Shown here: piece after piece, positions 1 through 8,271 of the stretch
How positions within the stretch are numbered: position 1 is the first letter of the stretch
How the letters are laid out: each line of letters starts with the position of its first letter
Source: Bacilli bacterium
GTDB lineage: Bacteria; Bacillota_I; Bacilli_A; RF39; UBA660
Direction: 5' to 3'
Assembly (NCBI GenBank): GCA_017519965.1
Contig: JAFWRK010000039.1
Coordinates: forward strand, 1-64,000
Length of the DNA: 64,000 nt
Made by a program: the position numbers and the translations under genes
Notes under the pieces: generated by a model
Databases searched by the model: none
What the model was told of the DNA's origin: nothing
What the model saw: only the letters and a program-made list of their open reading frames with translations

Positions 1-663
1 ATATTTTTCTTTTAATATCTTTAAAATATTTTCTTTTACTTTATCTTTTTCTTTATCTTTTAATTCTTTACTTCCAACTAAGACGTCTAGATTTTCTCCT
101 TCTATTACTACATCAGCAGTCTTCTTTAATTGTTCTTTTCCTAGATGAGGAAGTAAATCAGTTATTCCTACTACTGGATCTCTTGCATCTTCTCCTATAT
201 TTACATCTATTTTAGTTCCATCTTTTTTTACTACTACTCCATGAAGAGCTAAAGGTAGGGTTACCCATTGATATTTTTTTATTCCTCCATAATAGTGAGT
301 ATCAAAGTAAGCAAATCCACTATCTTCATATAATGGCATTGCTTTTAAATCTAATCTAGGTGAATCTATATGAGCTCCTAATATATTCATTCCTTTAGAA
401 ATATCTTCTTCTCCAATCACAAATAAAGCTACTGCTTTATCATGATTATTTACATATATTTTATCTCCTGCTTTTATACTAGTATTATCTTTTATATAAT
501 CTTCTAAGTTTTTAAAACCAGAGTTTTTTGCTCTATGAATAATTTCTTTTGTAGCTTCTCTTTCTGTTTTACATTTAGTTAAGTAATACTTATAATCATT
601 ACAAATTGTTTCTAATTCTTCTAATTCTTTTTCATTGTACTTATTCCATGCATTTTCTTTCAT
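1..663 (-). CDS. M18 family aminopeptidase (partial, C-terminus outside window)
   Basis: The first 221 residues of a zinc metallo-aminopeptidase of family M18 (aspartyl aminopeptidase type), a cytosolic enzyme that removes N-terminal residues from peptides. I translated it from the sequence because it runs off the left edge. The motif AHIDSPRLDLK (His98, Asp100) is the family's first metal-binding segment, and the GGIKKYQW stretch that follows is also typical. The start at 663 is set by AGGAGGG six bases upstream. Bacterial members are about 430-470 residues, so roughly half is present. It has its own promoter-like sequence (683-710), just after the mraY terminator, and is therefore probably a separate transcription unit. 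Family assignment is confident; substrate preference is not known. Confidence 0.88.
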   Translation of the reverse strand, partial: MKENAWNKYNEKELEELETICNDYKYYLTKCKTEREATKEIIHRAKNSGFKNLEDYIKDNTSIKAGDKIYVNNHDKAVALFVIGEEDISKGMNILGAHIDSPRLDLKAMPLYEDSGFAYFDTHYYGGIKKYQWVTLPLALHGVVVKKDGTKIDVNIGEDARDPVVGITDLLPHLGKEQLKKTADVVIEGENLDVLVGSKELKDKEKDKVKENILKILKEKY

Positions 664-682
664 CTTTTACCCTCCTATTATT

Positions 683-710
683 AGTATATCATTTATTTTG
701 CTTATCATAA
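683..710 (-). promoter_or_regulatory. Promoter of the M18 aminopeptidase gene
   Basis: TTATGA, a 16-base spacer, then TATACT on the minus strand, between the mraY terminator and the aminopeptidase start. The -10 element is good and the -35 is weak. Confidence 0.45.
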
Positions 711-736
711 ATAAAAAAAGAAGATTTCTCTTCTTT
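711..736 (-). terminator. Rho-independent terminator of mraY
   Basis: Minus-strand hairpin AAAGAAGA-GAAA-TCTTCTTT followed by a T-run. The stem overlaps the mraY stop codon. Confidence 0.85.
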
Positions 737-1715
737 ATAACCATACTCCAAATATTATTCCAGCCATTGCTAAAATTAATCCTAATACCCAGAATAATTT
801 TACTATATCTGTTTCTTCCCATCCTAGTTTTTCAAAATGATGGTGTACTGGTGTCATTAAGAATAATTTTTTGTGGAATACTATTACCCAGAATGTTTGT
901 AGTATAACACTTAAGGTTTCTATTATAAATATTCCTGCAACTACTAGGAGAGTTAATTCTCTATGAGTTAGAATTGCTATTGCTCCCATTGCTGCTCCTA
1001 ATGCTAATGATCCAGTATCTCCCATAAATATCTTAGCTGGATGAGTATTGTATACTAAGAACCCTACTATAGATCCAACTAATATTAAACTAAATAATCC
1101 TATTTCTTCAAATCCAACTGTTAATGATATTAAACTATATGCTATTAGAGCTATGGCTGCTAGTCCTCCTGCTAATCCATCTAAACCATCTGTTAGATTT
1201 ACGGCATTACTAGCTCCTACTAAAACAAATAGTATTGCTAGTCCATATAGCCAACCTAATTCTAAATCTATATGGAGTGTTCCAACTACCCAACTAGTTT
1301 GTCCTCCACTACGCATATATATGTAGAAAAATCCTATAGCAATTAAGACTTGTAAAAATAACTTTTGATATGTTGTTAGTCCTTCATTGTCAGCTTTTCT
1401 TATAGATAAATAATCATCTAAAAATCCTATTAAGGAATATCCTATAAATACTAATAAAACTATTCCTAGATTAGATGTATATGAAACTTTTCCTGTAAAA
1501 ATTAATGCTAGAGTTACTAAAACAGTTGGAATAATAAATATTAATCCACCCATAGTTGGTGTACCTTCTTTTTTTCTATGTGCTTCACCAACAAATATAC
1601 TAATTTTTTGTCCAACTCTAAACTTTCTTAATATAGGAACTAAAAATAATCCTAATAAAGCAGATGATAAAAAACCTAACATTATAGCAAAAATAGCTTT
1701 TGTTAGTAGTAACAT
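735..1715 (-). CDS. mraY: Phospho-N-acetylmuramoyl-pentapeptide-transferase
   Basis: Polytopic membrane enzyme that transfers phospho-MurNAc-pentapeptide from UDP to undecaprenyl phosphate, giving lipid I. The 326 residues show the family's ten hydrophobic segments and its catalytic motifs: GFLDDYLSIR (paired aspartates), NLTDGLDGLAGG, and VHHHFEKLGW. An upstream in-frame ATG at 1739 exists, but GGAGG lies just before the ATG at 1715 and the likely -10 element (1738-1743) overlaps the longer start, so 1715 is preferred. In most Bacilli mraY sits inside the division/wall cluster between pbp and murD. Here it stands alone about 28 kb from the mraZ-rsmH-ftsL-pbpB group, with its own terminator. 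Confidence 0.97.
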   Translation of the reverse strand: MLLLTKAIFAIMLGFLSSALLGLFLVPILRKFRVGQKISIFVGEAHRKKEGTPTMGGLIFIIPTVLVTLALIFTGKVSYTSNLGIVLLVFIGYSLIGFLDDYLSIRKADNEGLTTYQKLFLQVLIAIGFFYIYMRSGGQTSWVVGTLHIDLELGWLYGLAILFVLVGASNAVNLTDGLDGLAGGLAAIALIAYSLISLTVGFEEIGLFSLILVGSIVGFLVYNTHPAKIFMGDTGSLALGAAMGAIAILTHRELTLLVVAGIFIIETLSVILQTFWVIVFHKKLFLMTPVHHHFEKLGWEETDIVKLFWVLGLILAMAGIIFGVWL

Positions 1716-1737
1716 TTTATTCCTCCGTTCAAGGTTC

Positions 1738-1743
1738 ATTATA
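1738..1743 (-). promoter_or_regulatory. Probable -10 element of the mraY promoter
   Basis: A perfect TATAAT on the minus strand, 22 bases upstream of the mraY start at 1715. No convincing -35 is visible at 17 bases. It argues against translation starting at 1739. Confidence 0.4.
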
Positions 1744-1801
1744 TCATAAATGATTTTATTGATTTATCTTTATACGAAACTTTACATTATTTAATTGTAA
1801 A

Positions 1802-3124
1802 CTAATTTAATTTATATACTTTGTCATTATTTAGTTGTTTTTTCATCTCTTGCTCTTTTATTTTTTCTATTTCATATTGCTTTTCTTCTAATTGTTTTTT
1901 CATTTCTTCTAAATCATTGACTATTTTTATAAATTCTTTACTATTTTCTAATTCTTTATAATCTTTTTTCAATTTATTTAATACTTTATCAATCTTATCT
2001 GTTGTTTTGTCAATATCTTTTAATACTTTATCTATTTCTTTTAGATTAGATTCTATATCTTTTGAATAATCTTCTATTTCTATACTTTTATATTTTTTAT
2101 TTATTGGTTTTACTAAATTTATTAGTCCTAAATAATATAAACCTATTGTTAAAAAGTTAAATAACTTTTTACCACTTCTTACTCCTGGAATAGTCATTTG
2201 TTTTTTTACTTTATTTAATGTTAGAGAAGTTCCGATAGCTATTCCACTTAATTGTATTCTTTTAATATCTAAATTATTAACTTCTTTTTTAATTTTTTCT
2301 TTTGTATTTTTAAGATTAAGATCTTGTTCATTTTGAAATTTAATTAATTCATTAAAATGTTTTTTTATGTTTTGTTTTTTCTCTTTTATTTCTTCTATTT
2401 TATCTTCTTCATATTTTTCTTTTTCTTTCTCAATACTTTCTTTTATTATTGATTCATATTCTTTGATTTCTTCTACTTTGTCATTAATATTATTTATGAT
2501 TTTATTATTCTTTTTATCATTAATAATTTTTTCAATATCTTCTTCTACTAGCACACTTATATAATTAGATTCTTTTTCTACTATTTCATCAGTTTTAATA
2601 TTATTTTTAAATTCATCTAGTTTATCAATTATTTTATTTAACTTGTCTAAATTCTTTCTTGATGGAGAGTTTTCTATTTCTTTTATTTCATTAATTATAT
2701 CTTCTTCATAATAATAATTTCTTAGTTTTATACGAATATCTTTTAATTTATTTTCATATTCTTCTATTAGTTTTTTATCTTTTACTTTAGTTATTTTTTC
2801 TTCTAATTTCTTTTCTTCTTCCTTTGTATATTTTACTTCTTTTTTTGGTTCTATCTTTTTATATTGTTTTTTATCTATTACTTGTTTATTATCTTTTTTC
2901 TTTTCTTCTGGTTGCTCTTGTTTTTTTCTTTTTTTCTTAACATTTACATTTTTGTTATTATCTACTTCTCTACTTATTTCAGGTGTTTTTGATATAAATG
3001 TTTCTATTACTGCTCCTATAATTACTAAAGGTACTAATGTTAAGACATTTATTATTTGTTTTTTTCTTACTCTTTTTTCTAACTCTAAAGTTGACTCATC
3101 TATATTTACATTTTTCTTTTTCAT
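1802..3124 (-). CDS. Lysine/glutamate-rich coiled-coil membrane protein, function unknown
   Basis: About 440 residues, not recognised as a named family. A short basic N-terminus is followed by one hydrophobic segment (VLTLVPLVIIGAVIETFI), then a long K/E/I/N-rich region predicted to be coiled coil. A second hydrophobic stretch near residues 320-340 (LFNFLTIGLYYLGLINLV) precedes another helical K/E-rich tail. The layout suggests a membrane-anchored scaffold with coiled-coil arms; EzrA-like division regulators have a similar look, but I see no specific match. The ATG at 3124 is preferred over 3136, since GGAGAG lies five bases upstream and the predicted transcription start is near 3139. It is expressed alone, downstream of the activase terminator. 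Confidence 0.7.
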   Translation of the reverse strand: MKKKNVNIDESTLELEKRVRKKQIINVLTLVPLVIIGAVIETFISKTPEISREVDNNKNVNVKKKRKKQEQPEEKKKDNKQVIDKKQYKKIEPKKEVKYTKEEEKKLEEKITKVKDKKLIEEYENKLKDIRIKLRNYYYEEDIINEIKEIENSPSRKNLDKLNKIIDKLDEFKNNIKTDEIVEKESNYISVLVEEDIEKIINDKKNNKIINNINDKVEEIKEYESIIKESIEKEKEKYEEDKIEEIKEKKQNIKKHFNELIKFQNEQDLNLKNTKEKIKKEVNNLDIKRIQLSGIAIGTSLTLNKVKKQMTIPGVRSGKKLFNFLTIGLYYLGLINLVKPINKKYKSIEIEDYSKDIESNLKEIDKVLKDIDKTTDKIDKVLNKLKKDYKELENSKEFIKIVNDLEEMKKQLEEKQYEIEKIKEQEMKKQLNNDKVYKLN

Positions 3125-3145
3125 TTTTCTCTCCATTATATTATT

Positions 3146-3174
3146 ATTTTATCATATACTTTATCTATAAACAA
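3146..3174 (-). promoter_or_regulatory. Promoter of the coiled-coil membrane protein gene
   Basis: TTGTTT, 17 bases, TAAAAT on the minus strand, placed to start transcription just before the GGAGAG of the gene starting at 3124. Confidence 0.55.
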
Positions 3175-3201
3175 AAAAAGCACATTATTTTTGTGCTTTT
3201 T
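3170..3201 (-). terminator. Terminator of the CoA-dehydratase activase gene
   Basis: Ten-base-pair hairpin AAAAAGCACA/TGTGCTTTTT with a run of Ts on the minus strand, overlapping the activase stop codon. Confidence 0.85.
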
Positions 3202-6200
3202 CTAAATTCTCTTTAGCTACTGTAAGCATTAGTTTTATTCTATTAGTTTGATTCGTATGAGATGCTCCTGGATCATAGTCTATTGCAACTATATTAGCAT
3301 CTTTGTAGATATTTCTAATTCTTTTAATTACTGATTTACCAACTATATGATTTGGTAGACAAGCAAATGGTTGTACACAAACAATATTATTAATTCCATC
3401 TTTCATCAATTCTACCATTTCAGCTGTTAGGAACCAGCCTTCTCCAGTTTGATTACCGGTAGAAATAATTCCTTCTACATTTTTTGATAATTCATATATA
3501 TTAGTTACTTGTCTATATCTTGTACCTTGTAAGGCTTTCTTTACTGGTCTTTCATAAAAATCTATAAAGTTTAATACTTGATGATTTATAAATGATGATA
3601 CTTTAGATGTCTTTAATAATTTTTCTTTTATCATTCCATTATAGGCACAATATTTTACAAATCCCATTAATTCTGGAACTGTTGCTTCAGCTCCTTCTTT
3701 TTCTAATTTATCTACTAAGTAATCATTTCCAAAGTAATTATACTTTATTAATATTTCTCCTACTATTCCTACTCTAGGCTTATTTTGTTTTTTAATCTTT
3801 AGATTTTTAAAGTCTTCTACAATTTGATTTATATTATCTCTAAATTCTCTAAAGCTACCTTTTCTTACAGCTACTCTACATATATGTTGCCATTTTTCAT
3901 ATAACTCATTTGTAGAATTACTTACTACTTCATATGGACGTGTTGCATATAATAACTTCATCAATAAGTCTCCATATACTACTGCTTGAAGTATTTTATT
4001 TAATAGTGATGGAGTTATTTTAAATGCTTGTTCTTTTTCTAGTCCACTCATATTTAATGATAGGATAGATACTTTTTCTAAGCCTGCATCTCTTAATGCT
4101 TTTCTAATTAGTCCTATATAGTTAGTTGCTCTACATCCTCCACCTGTTTGAGTAATTATTACACTTGTATTATCTAAATCATACTTTCCACTTTGTAATT
4201 CATGTATTAGTTGTCCTGTTACTAATATAGCAGGATAACAACTATCATTATTAACATATCTTAATCCAGTTTCTACTGTATCATTAGTTGTTTTATTTAA
4301 ATATACGGCATTATAACCTTCGCTTTTTAATACTGCTTCAAACATTTTAAAATGAGCACTAGACATATCTGGGAAAAGAATTGTATGTTTTTTATCTTCT
4401 TTCTTAAAGATATTTTTATTATAAGTGTATGGTTTATATTTATAATCTTTTAGTCTCTTATTCATAGAAGCTACTAAGGATCTTATTCTTATTTTTATTG
4501 CTCCTAGATTATTAATTTCATCTATTTTTATTGTTGTATATAGTCTATTATTATACTTTAATATTTCTTCTGTTTGATCTGTTACTATGGCATCTAATCC
4601 ACATCCAAAGGAATTTAAATTAACTAATTCTAGATTTGGATAACGAGATACTACATCTGCAGCATTATATACTCTAGAGTGATATGACCATTGGTCTACT
4701 ACTCTTAATTTTGTTTCTAGATTACTTAAATGACATATTGAATCTTCTGATAATACTGCTAATCCTAATGAATTAATCATAGTATCTATTCCATGATTTA
4801 CTTCTTTATCTAAATGATATGGTCTACCAGCTAGTACTATGGCCTTTTCATTATGTTCATTTACCCATTTTAAGAATTCTTCACCTTTTTTACGAACTTC
4901 TCTTTTATATTTTCTTTGTTCTTTGAATCCTTCTTTAATAGCATTTTCTAATTCTTCTTTAGTAAAATCATATTCTTTAAATTCCTCTAATTCTAAGAAT
5001 CTTTTTAATAAAGCTTTTTCTTCTAATGGTAAGAAAGGATTTATATATTTAATCTTTCTAGTTTCTAAATCTTCAACATTTAACTTTATGGCTTCTGAGT
5101 ATGATTGAACTATTGGACAATTATAATTATTATCACTTGTTTTAAATTTTTCCATTTCAAACATTATACATGGATAGAATATTGTATTAACACCTTTATC
5201 TAATAAATTCATAATATGTCCATGTACTAACTTTGCTGGATAACAAGCTGACTCAGATGGCATTGATTCTATTCCTTTTTCATATAACTTATGATTAGAA
5301 TGATCTGATAGAACTACTTTAAATCCTAGATTAGAAAGAATAGTAAACCATAATGGATAATCTTCATACATATTAAGTACTCTAGGTATTCCTATTTCTC
5401 CTCTTTTTGGATTATCTATTGGAGTATAGTCAAATACTCTTTCATACTTCCATTGATACATATTAGGTAATGTACTATTACTTCCATTATTTCCACTACC
5501 TCTTTCACATCTGTTTCCTGAAATAAATACTCTTTTATTAAACATATTAACTGTTAATGCACAATTGTTTTGACATCTTCCACATCTTGTATGAGATGTC
5601 TTTATTTTTAAATCTTCTATTTCTTCTTTTGTTAAAATACTACTTCTAACGTCTTGATCTTCATATTCTTTATAGTTATTTAAAGCGATTAAGGCTACTC
5701 CATAAGCTCCCATTAATCCTGCAATATTAGGTCTTACTACTTCTTTGTTAGTAATCTTTTCAAAAGCTCTTAATACTGCATCATTTAAGAATGTTCCTCC
5801 TTGAACTACTATCTTTTTACCTAATGTTTCATTGTCCCTTATTTTCATTACTTTTTGTAAGGCATTTCTTACTACTGAATAAGATAGTCCAGCAAATATA
5901 TCACTTAGAGGTCTTCCTTCTTTTTGTGTTTGTTTAATCTTAGAGTTCATAAAAACTGTACAACGTGATCCTAAGTCAATTGGTTCTTTTGATTTTACTG
6001 CTAGTTCTACAAACTCATGAACATTCATATTTAAGCTTTTTGCCAATGTTTCAATGAATGATCCACATCCTGATGAACAAGCTTCATTAAGCATAATAGA
6101 GTCTACTGCTCCATCTTTAATCTTTATGTATTTCATATCTTGGCCACCAATATCTATGATACTTTCTACTCCTTCTAGAAAGTAATTAGCAGCTTCATAA

Positions 6201-7411
6201 TGAGCCATTGTTTCTATTTCAGATATATCCAAATTAAAGGCAGTTTTTATTAATAATTCTCCATATCCTGTTGAACCAGAACTTCTTATAACTGTTTTCT
6301 CTGGTAATTTAGAATATAAATCTAAAATCATTCCTTTTACTGTGTCTACTGGAGTTCCTTCATTAGATTTATAGTTTTCATATAATAAATTTCCTTCTGA
6401 ATCAATTGCTACTACTTTAGCTGTAGTTGATCCAGCATCTATACCTACGAAAACATCTCCTACATAGCTAGATAAATCTTTTTCTTTTACTTTATATTTG
6501 CTTTGTCTTTTTAAGAATTTTTTATAATCTTCTTCATCTTCAAATAATGCTTCTAGTGTACCTGATTCACTTTCTTTGAATTTATCTATTTTATCAATTA
6601 TCTTTAATAATTGCTCTTCTGTTACCTTTTTCTTTTCTTCTTTATCTAGAATAGCTCCCATACATACAAATAGTCTTGCATCTTCTGGTACTATTATTTC
6701 ATTTTCTTTTAAACCTAAGGTATCTATAAATCTTTCTCTTAGTGCTGATAAATAATTTAATGGTCCTCCTAAGAATATTACATTACCTTTTATTGGTTTT
6801 CCACAAGCTAGTCCAGATATAGTTTGATTAACTACTGCTTGCATTATAGATAGAGCTATATCTTCTTTCCTTGCTCCTTCATTTAGAAGTGGTTGAATAT
6901 CAGTTTTTGCAAATACTCCACATCTTGAAGCTATTGGATATATTTGTTTACCATTTACAGCTAATTCATTTAATCCCTCTGTTGTAGTATTTAATAATAC
7001 CGCCATTTGATCTAAGAAAGCTCCTGTTCCACCAGCACAAGAACCATTCATTCTTTGTTCTATTGTTTGATCAAAGTAAATAATCTTAGCATCTTCTCCA
7101 CCTAATTCTATTGCTACATCGGTAGTAGGTGCGTATTCTTCTACTGCATTTTTACAAGCTATTACTTCTTGCACAAATCCTATATTTAAAAATTTAGCTA
7201 ATGCTATAGCTCCACTACCTGTTAATGTAACTGTATAATTATTATTTCCATTTTTATGTAGAAATTCTTTTAATAATTCTTTAATTGTTTTTTTTGTATT
7301 AGAATAATGTCTTTTATAATCACTATATATAACATTATTTTTTGAATCCATTGCTACTATTTTTACTGTAGTAGATCCAATATCTAATCCTATATTTATT
7401 AATTTTTTCAT
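3185..7411 (-). CDS. 2-hydroxyacyl-CoA dehydratase activator-like fusion protein (two ASKHA ATPase domains plus DUF2229 region)
   Basis: A 1408-residue member of the acyl-CoA dehydratase activase-related family (COG1924 fused to COG3580/3581 modules). Domain 1 (residues about 5-255) begins GLDIGSTTVKIVAMD and carries SCAGGTGAF and SRCGVF, with Cys125 and Cys164 matching the two cysteines that bridge the activator's [4Fe-4S] cluster. Domain 2 (about 320-580) repeats the fold (GIDAGSTTAKVVAID, GGQDMKYI, ACSSGCGSF, SRCTVF). The remainder holds CGRCQNNC and the SACYPAK and DSCYPAI cysteine motifs of the dehydratase-like half. In the known systems ATP hydrolysis drives one-electron reduction of a dehydratase. 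No dehydratase alpha/beta genes or CoA-transferase are nearby, so the physiological partner is unknown. Start set by GGAGGAG. Confidence 0.9.
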   Translation of the reverse strand: MKKLINIGLDIGSTTVKIVAMDSKNNVIYSDYKRHYSNTKKTIKELLKEFLHKNGNNNYTVTLTGSGAIALAKFLNIGFVQEVIACKNAVEEYAPTTDVAIELGGEDAKIIYFDQTIEQRMNGSCAGGTGAFLDQMAVLLNTTTEGLNELAVNGKQIYPIASRCGVFAKTDIQPLLNEGARKEDIALSIMQAVVNQTISGLACGKPIKGNVIFLGGPLNYLSALRERFIDTLGLKENEIIVPEDARLFVCMGAILDKEEKKKVTEEQLLKIIDKIDKFKESESGTLEALFEDEEDYKKFLKRQSKYKVKEKDLSSYVGDVFVGIDAGSTTAKVVAIDSEGNLLYENYKSNEGTPVDTVKGMILDLYSKLPEKTVIRSSGSTGYGELLIKTAFNLDISEIETMAHYEAANYFLEGVESIIDIGGQDMKYIKIKDGAVDSIMLNEACSSGCGSFIETLAKSLNMNVHEFVELAVKSKEPIDLGSRCTVFMNSKIKQTQKEGRPLSDIFAGLSYSVVRNALQKVMKIRDNETLGKKIVVQGGTFLNDAVLRAFEKITNKEVVRPNIAGLMGAYGVALIALNNYKEYEDQDVRSSILTKEEIEDLKIKTSHTRCGRCQNNCALTVNMFNKRVFISGNRCERGSGNNGSNSTLPNMYQWKYERVFDYTPIDNPKRGEIGIPRVLNMYEDYPLWFTILSNLGFKVVLSDHSNHKLYEKGIESMPSESACYPAKLVHGHIMNLLDKGVNTIFYPCIMFEMEKFKTSDNNYNCPIVQSYSEAIKLNVEDLETRKIKYINPFLPLEEKALLKRFLELEEFKEYDFTKEELENAIKEGFKEQRKYKREVRKKGEEFLKWVNEHNEKAIVLAGRPYHLDKEVNHGIDTMINSLGLAVLSEDSICHLSNLETKLRVVDQWSYHSRVYNAADVVSRYPNLELVNLNSFGCGLDAIVTDQTEEILKYNNRLYTTIKIDEINNLGAIKIRIRSLVASMNKRLKDYKYKPYTYNKNIFKKEDKKHTILFPDMSSAHFKMFEAVLKSEGYNAVYLNKTTNDTVETGLRYVNNDSCYPAILVTGQLIHELQSGKYDLDNTSVIITQTGGGCRATNYIGLIRKALRDAGLEKVSILSLNMSGLEKEQAFKITPSLLNKILQAVVYGDLLMKLLYATRPYEVVSNSTNELYEKWQHICRVAVRKGSFREFRDNINQIVEDFKNLKIKKQNKPRVGIVGEILIKYNYFGNDYLVDKLEKEGAEATVPELMGFVKYCAYNGMIKEKLLKTSKVSSFINHQVLNFIDFYERPVKKALQGTRYRQVTNIYELSKNVEGIISTGNQTGEGWFLTAEMVELMKDGINNIVCVQPFACLPNHIVGKSVIKRIRNIYKDANIVAIDYDPGASHTNQTNRIKLMLTVAKENLEKAQK

Positions 7412-7464
7412 ACTACTCCTCCATATACTGCTTAACTATAGAGTTATTTTTTGGCTTCTTTTAT

Positions 7465-7470
7465 ATTATA
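7465..7470 (-). promoter_or_regulatory. Probable -10 element of the activase gene
   Basis: Perfect TATAAT on the minus strand, immediately downstream of the DUF1653 gene's terminator. The -35 would fall in the terminator's T-run and is not recognisable. Confidence 0.4.
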
Positions 7471-7472
7471 CA

Positions 7473-7497
7473 TAAAAAAAAGACTATTAGCTAGTCT
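7473..7497 (-). terminator. Terminator of the GNAT-DUF1653 unit
   Basis: Hairpin AGACTA-GCTAA-TAGTCT followed by eight Ts on the minus strand, three bases past the stop codon. Confidence 0.8.
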
Positions 7498-7499
7498 CT

Positions 7500-7754
7500 T
7501 TATTTTACTACCGTTTCTATTTTTTGTAGTTGAAATCTATATTTTTGTTTTACATTAGGATACTTCTTATGATCTACTTCTGATAAGAACATATCTTTAG
7601 GCCTTATCCATAGACTTCCATCTCCATATAATCTTCTATAAACTACATATTCTTCTTTAGTTTCAGAATGTGTTGCTACATCTTCTACTAAGTAATAGTC
7701 TCCTTTAAAATGTTTATATATACCATGTATTTTTAATTTATTCATTATTATCAT
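7500..7754 (-). CDS. DUF1653 domain protein
   Basis: 84 residues with the whole DUF1653 pattern: [20 protein letters not shown] near the start, then [20 protein letters not shown] and an MFLSEV segment. Members are small soluble proteins of unknown function, often encoded alone. It overlaps the end of the upstream acetyltransferase gene by 17 bases, so the two are translated from one message. Two starts are possible (7754, or 7745 giving MNKLK); neither has a strong ribosome binding site, and coupling to the upstream gene probably drives translation. Confidence 0.8.
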   Translation of the reverse strand: MIIMNKLKIHGIYKHFKGDYYLVEDVATHSETKEEYVVYRRLYGDGSLWIRPKDMFLSEVDHKKYPNVKQKYRFQLQKIETVVK

Positions 7755-8235
7755 CTACTTTCTTTATTAAATCTATCATTCTTGAATGGTATCCACGATT
7801 TTTATAAAAATTCTTTGCTGAATCATTATAGGCAAATACTTCAATTGTTATATATTTACATCCTAATCCTTTTAAGTAAGACTCCATATACTTCATTAAT
7901 TCTTTACCTACTCCATTACTTCTTGTTTTGTTTGTTACTATTAGTTCTGTAATTTTACCTGTCTTTGGACATTTATAATCTAGATAATCTGATTCTTCCC
8001 ATTTTCTTAAACATCCCATTATTAGTCCTATTGCTTTATTATTATCTATTGCTATAAAGCATTTACCACTATTTTTGTTTATTTCTTCCAAATCATTATC
8101 TAGCATTTTTTCTCTATAGTGTTCTCCTACTTGATCTAAGTTATCTTCATCAATAGAAACAATATATTCTTCAAGTTCTACTAGTAAGTCTTTGCAATCT
8201 TCTTTATATTCTTCTCTATACTCAATTATTTCCAT
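7738..8235 (-). CDS. GNAT family N-acetyltransferase
   Basis: 165 residues with the GNAT fold. Motif A is [18 protein letters not shown], where R/N-G-V-G-K forms the acetyl-CoA pyrophosphate loop. Motif B is [16 protein letters not shown]. The acceptor cannot be predicted. The start at 8235 is preceded by AAGGTGA. It lies 36 bases after the PBP gene with no terminator between them, and overlaps the DUF1653 gene downstream, so a three-gene operon is likely. Confidence 0.88.
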   Translation of the reverse strand: MEIIEYREEYKEDCKDLLVELEEYIVSIDEDNLDQVGEHYREKMLDNDLEEINKNSGKCFIAIDNNKAIGLIMGCLRKWEESDYLDYKCPKTGKITELIVTNKTRSNGVGKELMKYMESYLKGLGCKYITIEVFAYNDSAKNFYKNRGYHSRMIDLIKKVDDNNE

Positions 8236-8271
8236 TACTTCACCTTCATTTTTATTATAACATAATATTTA

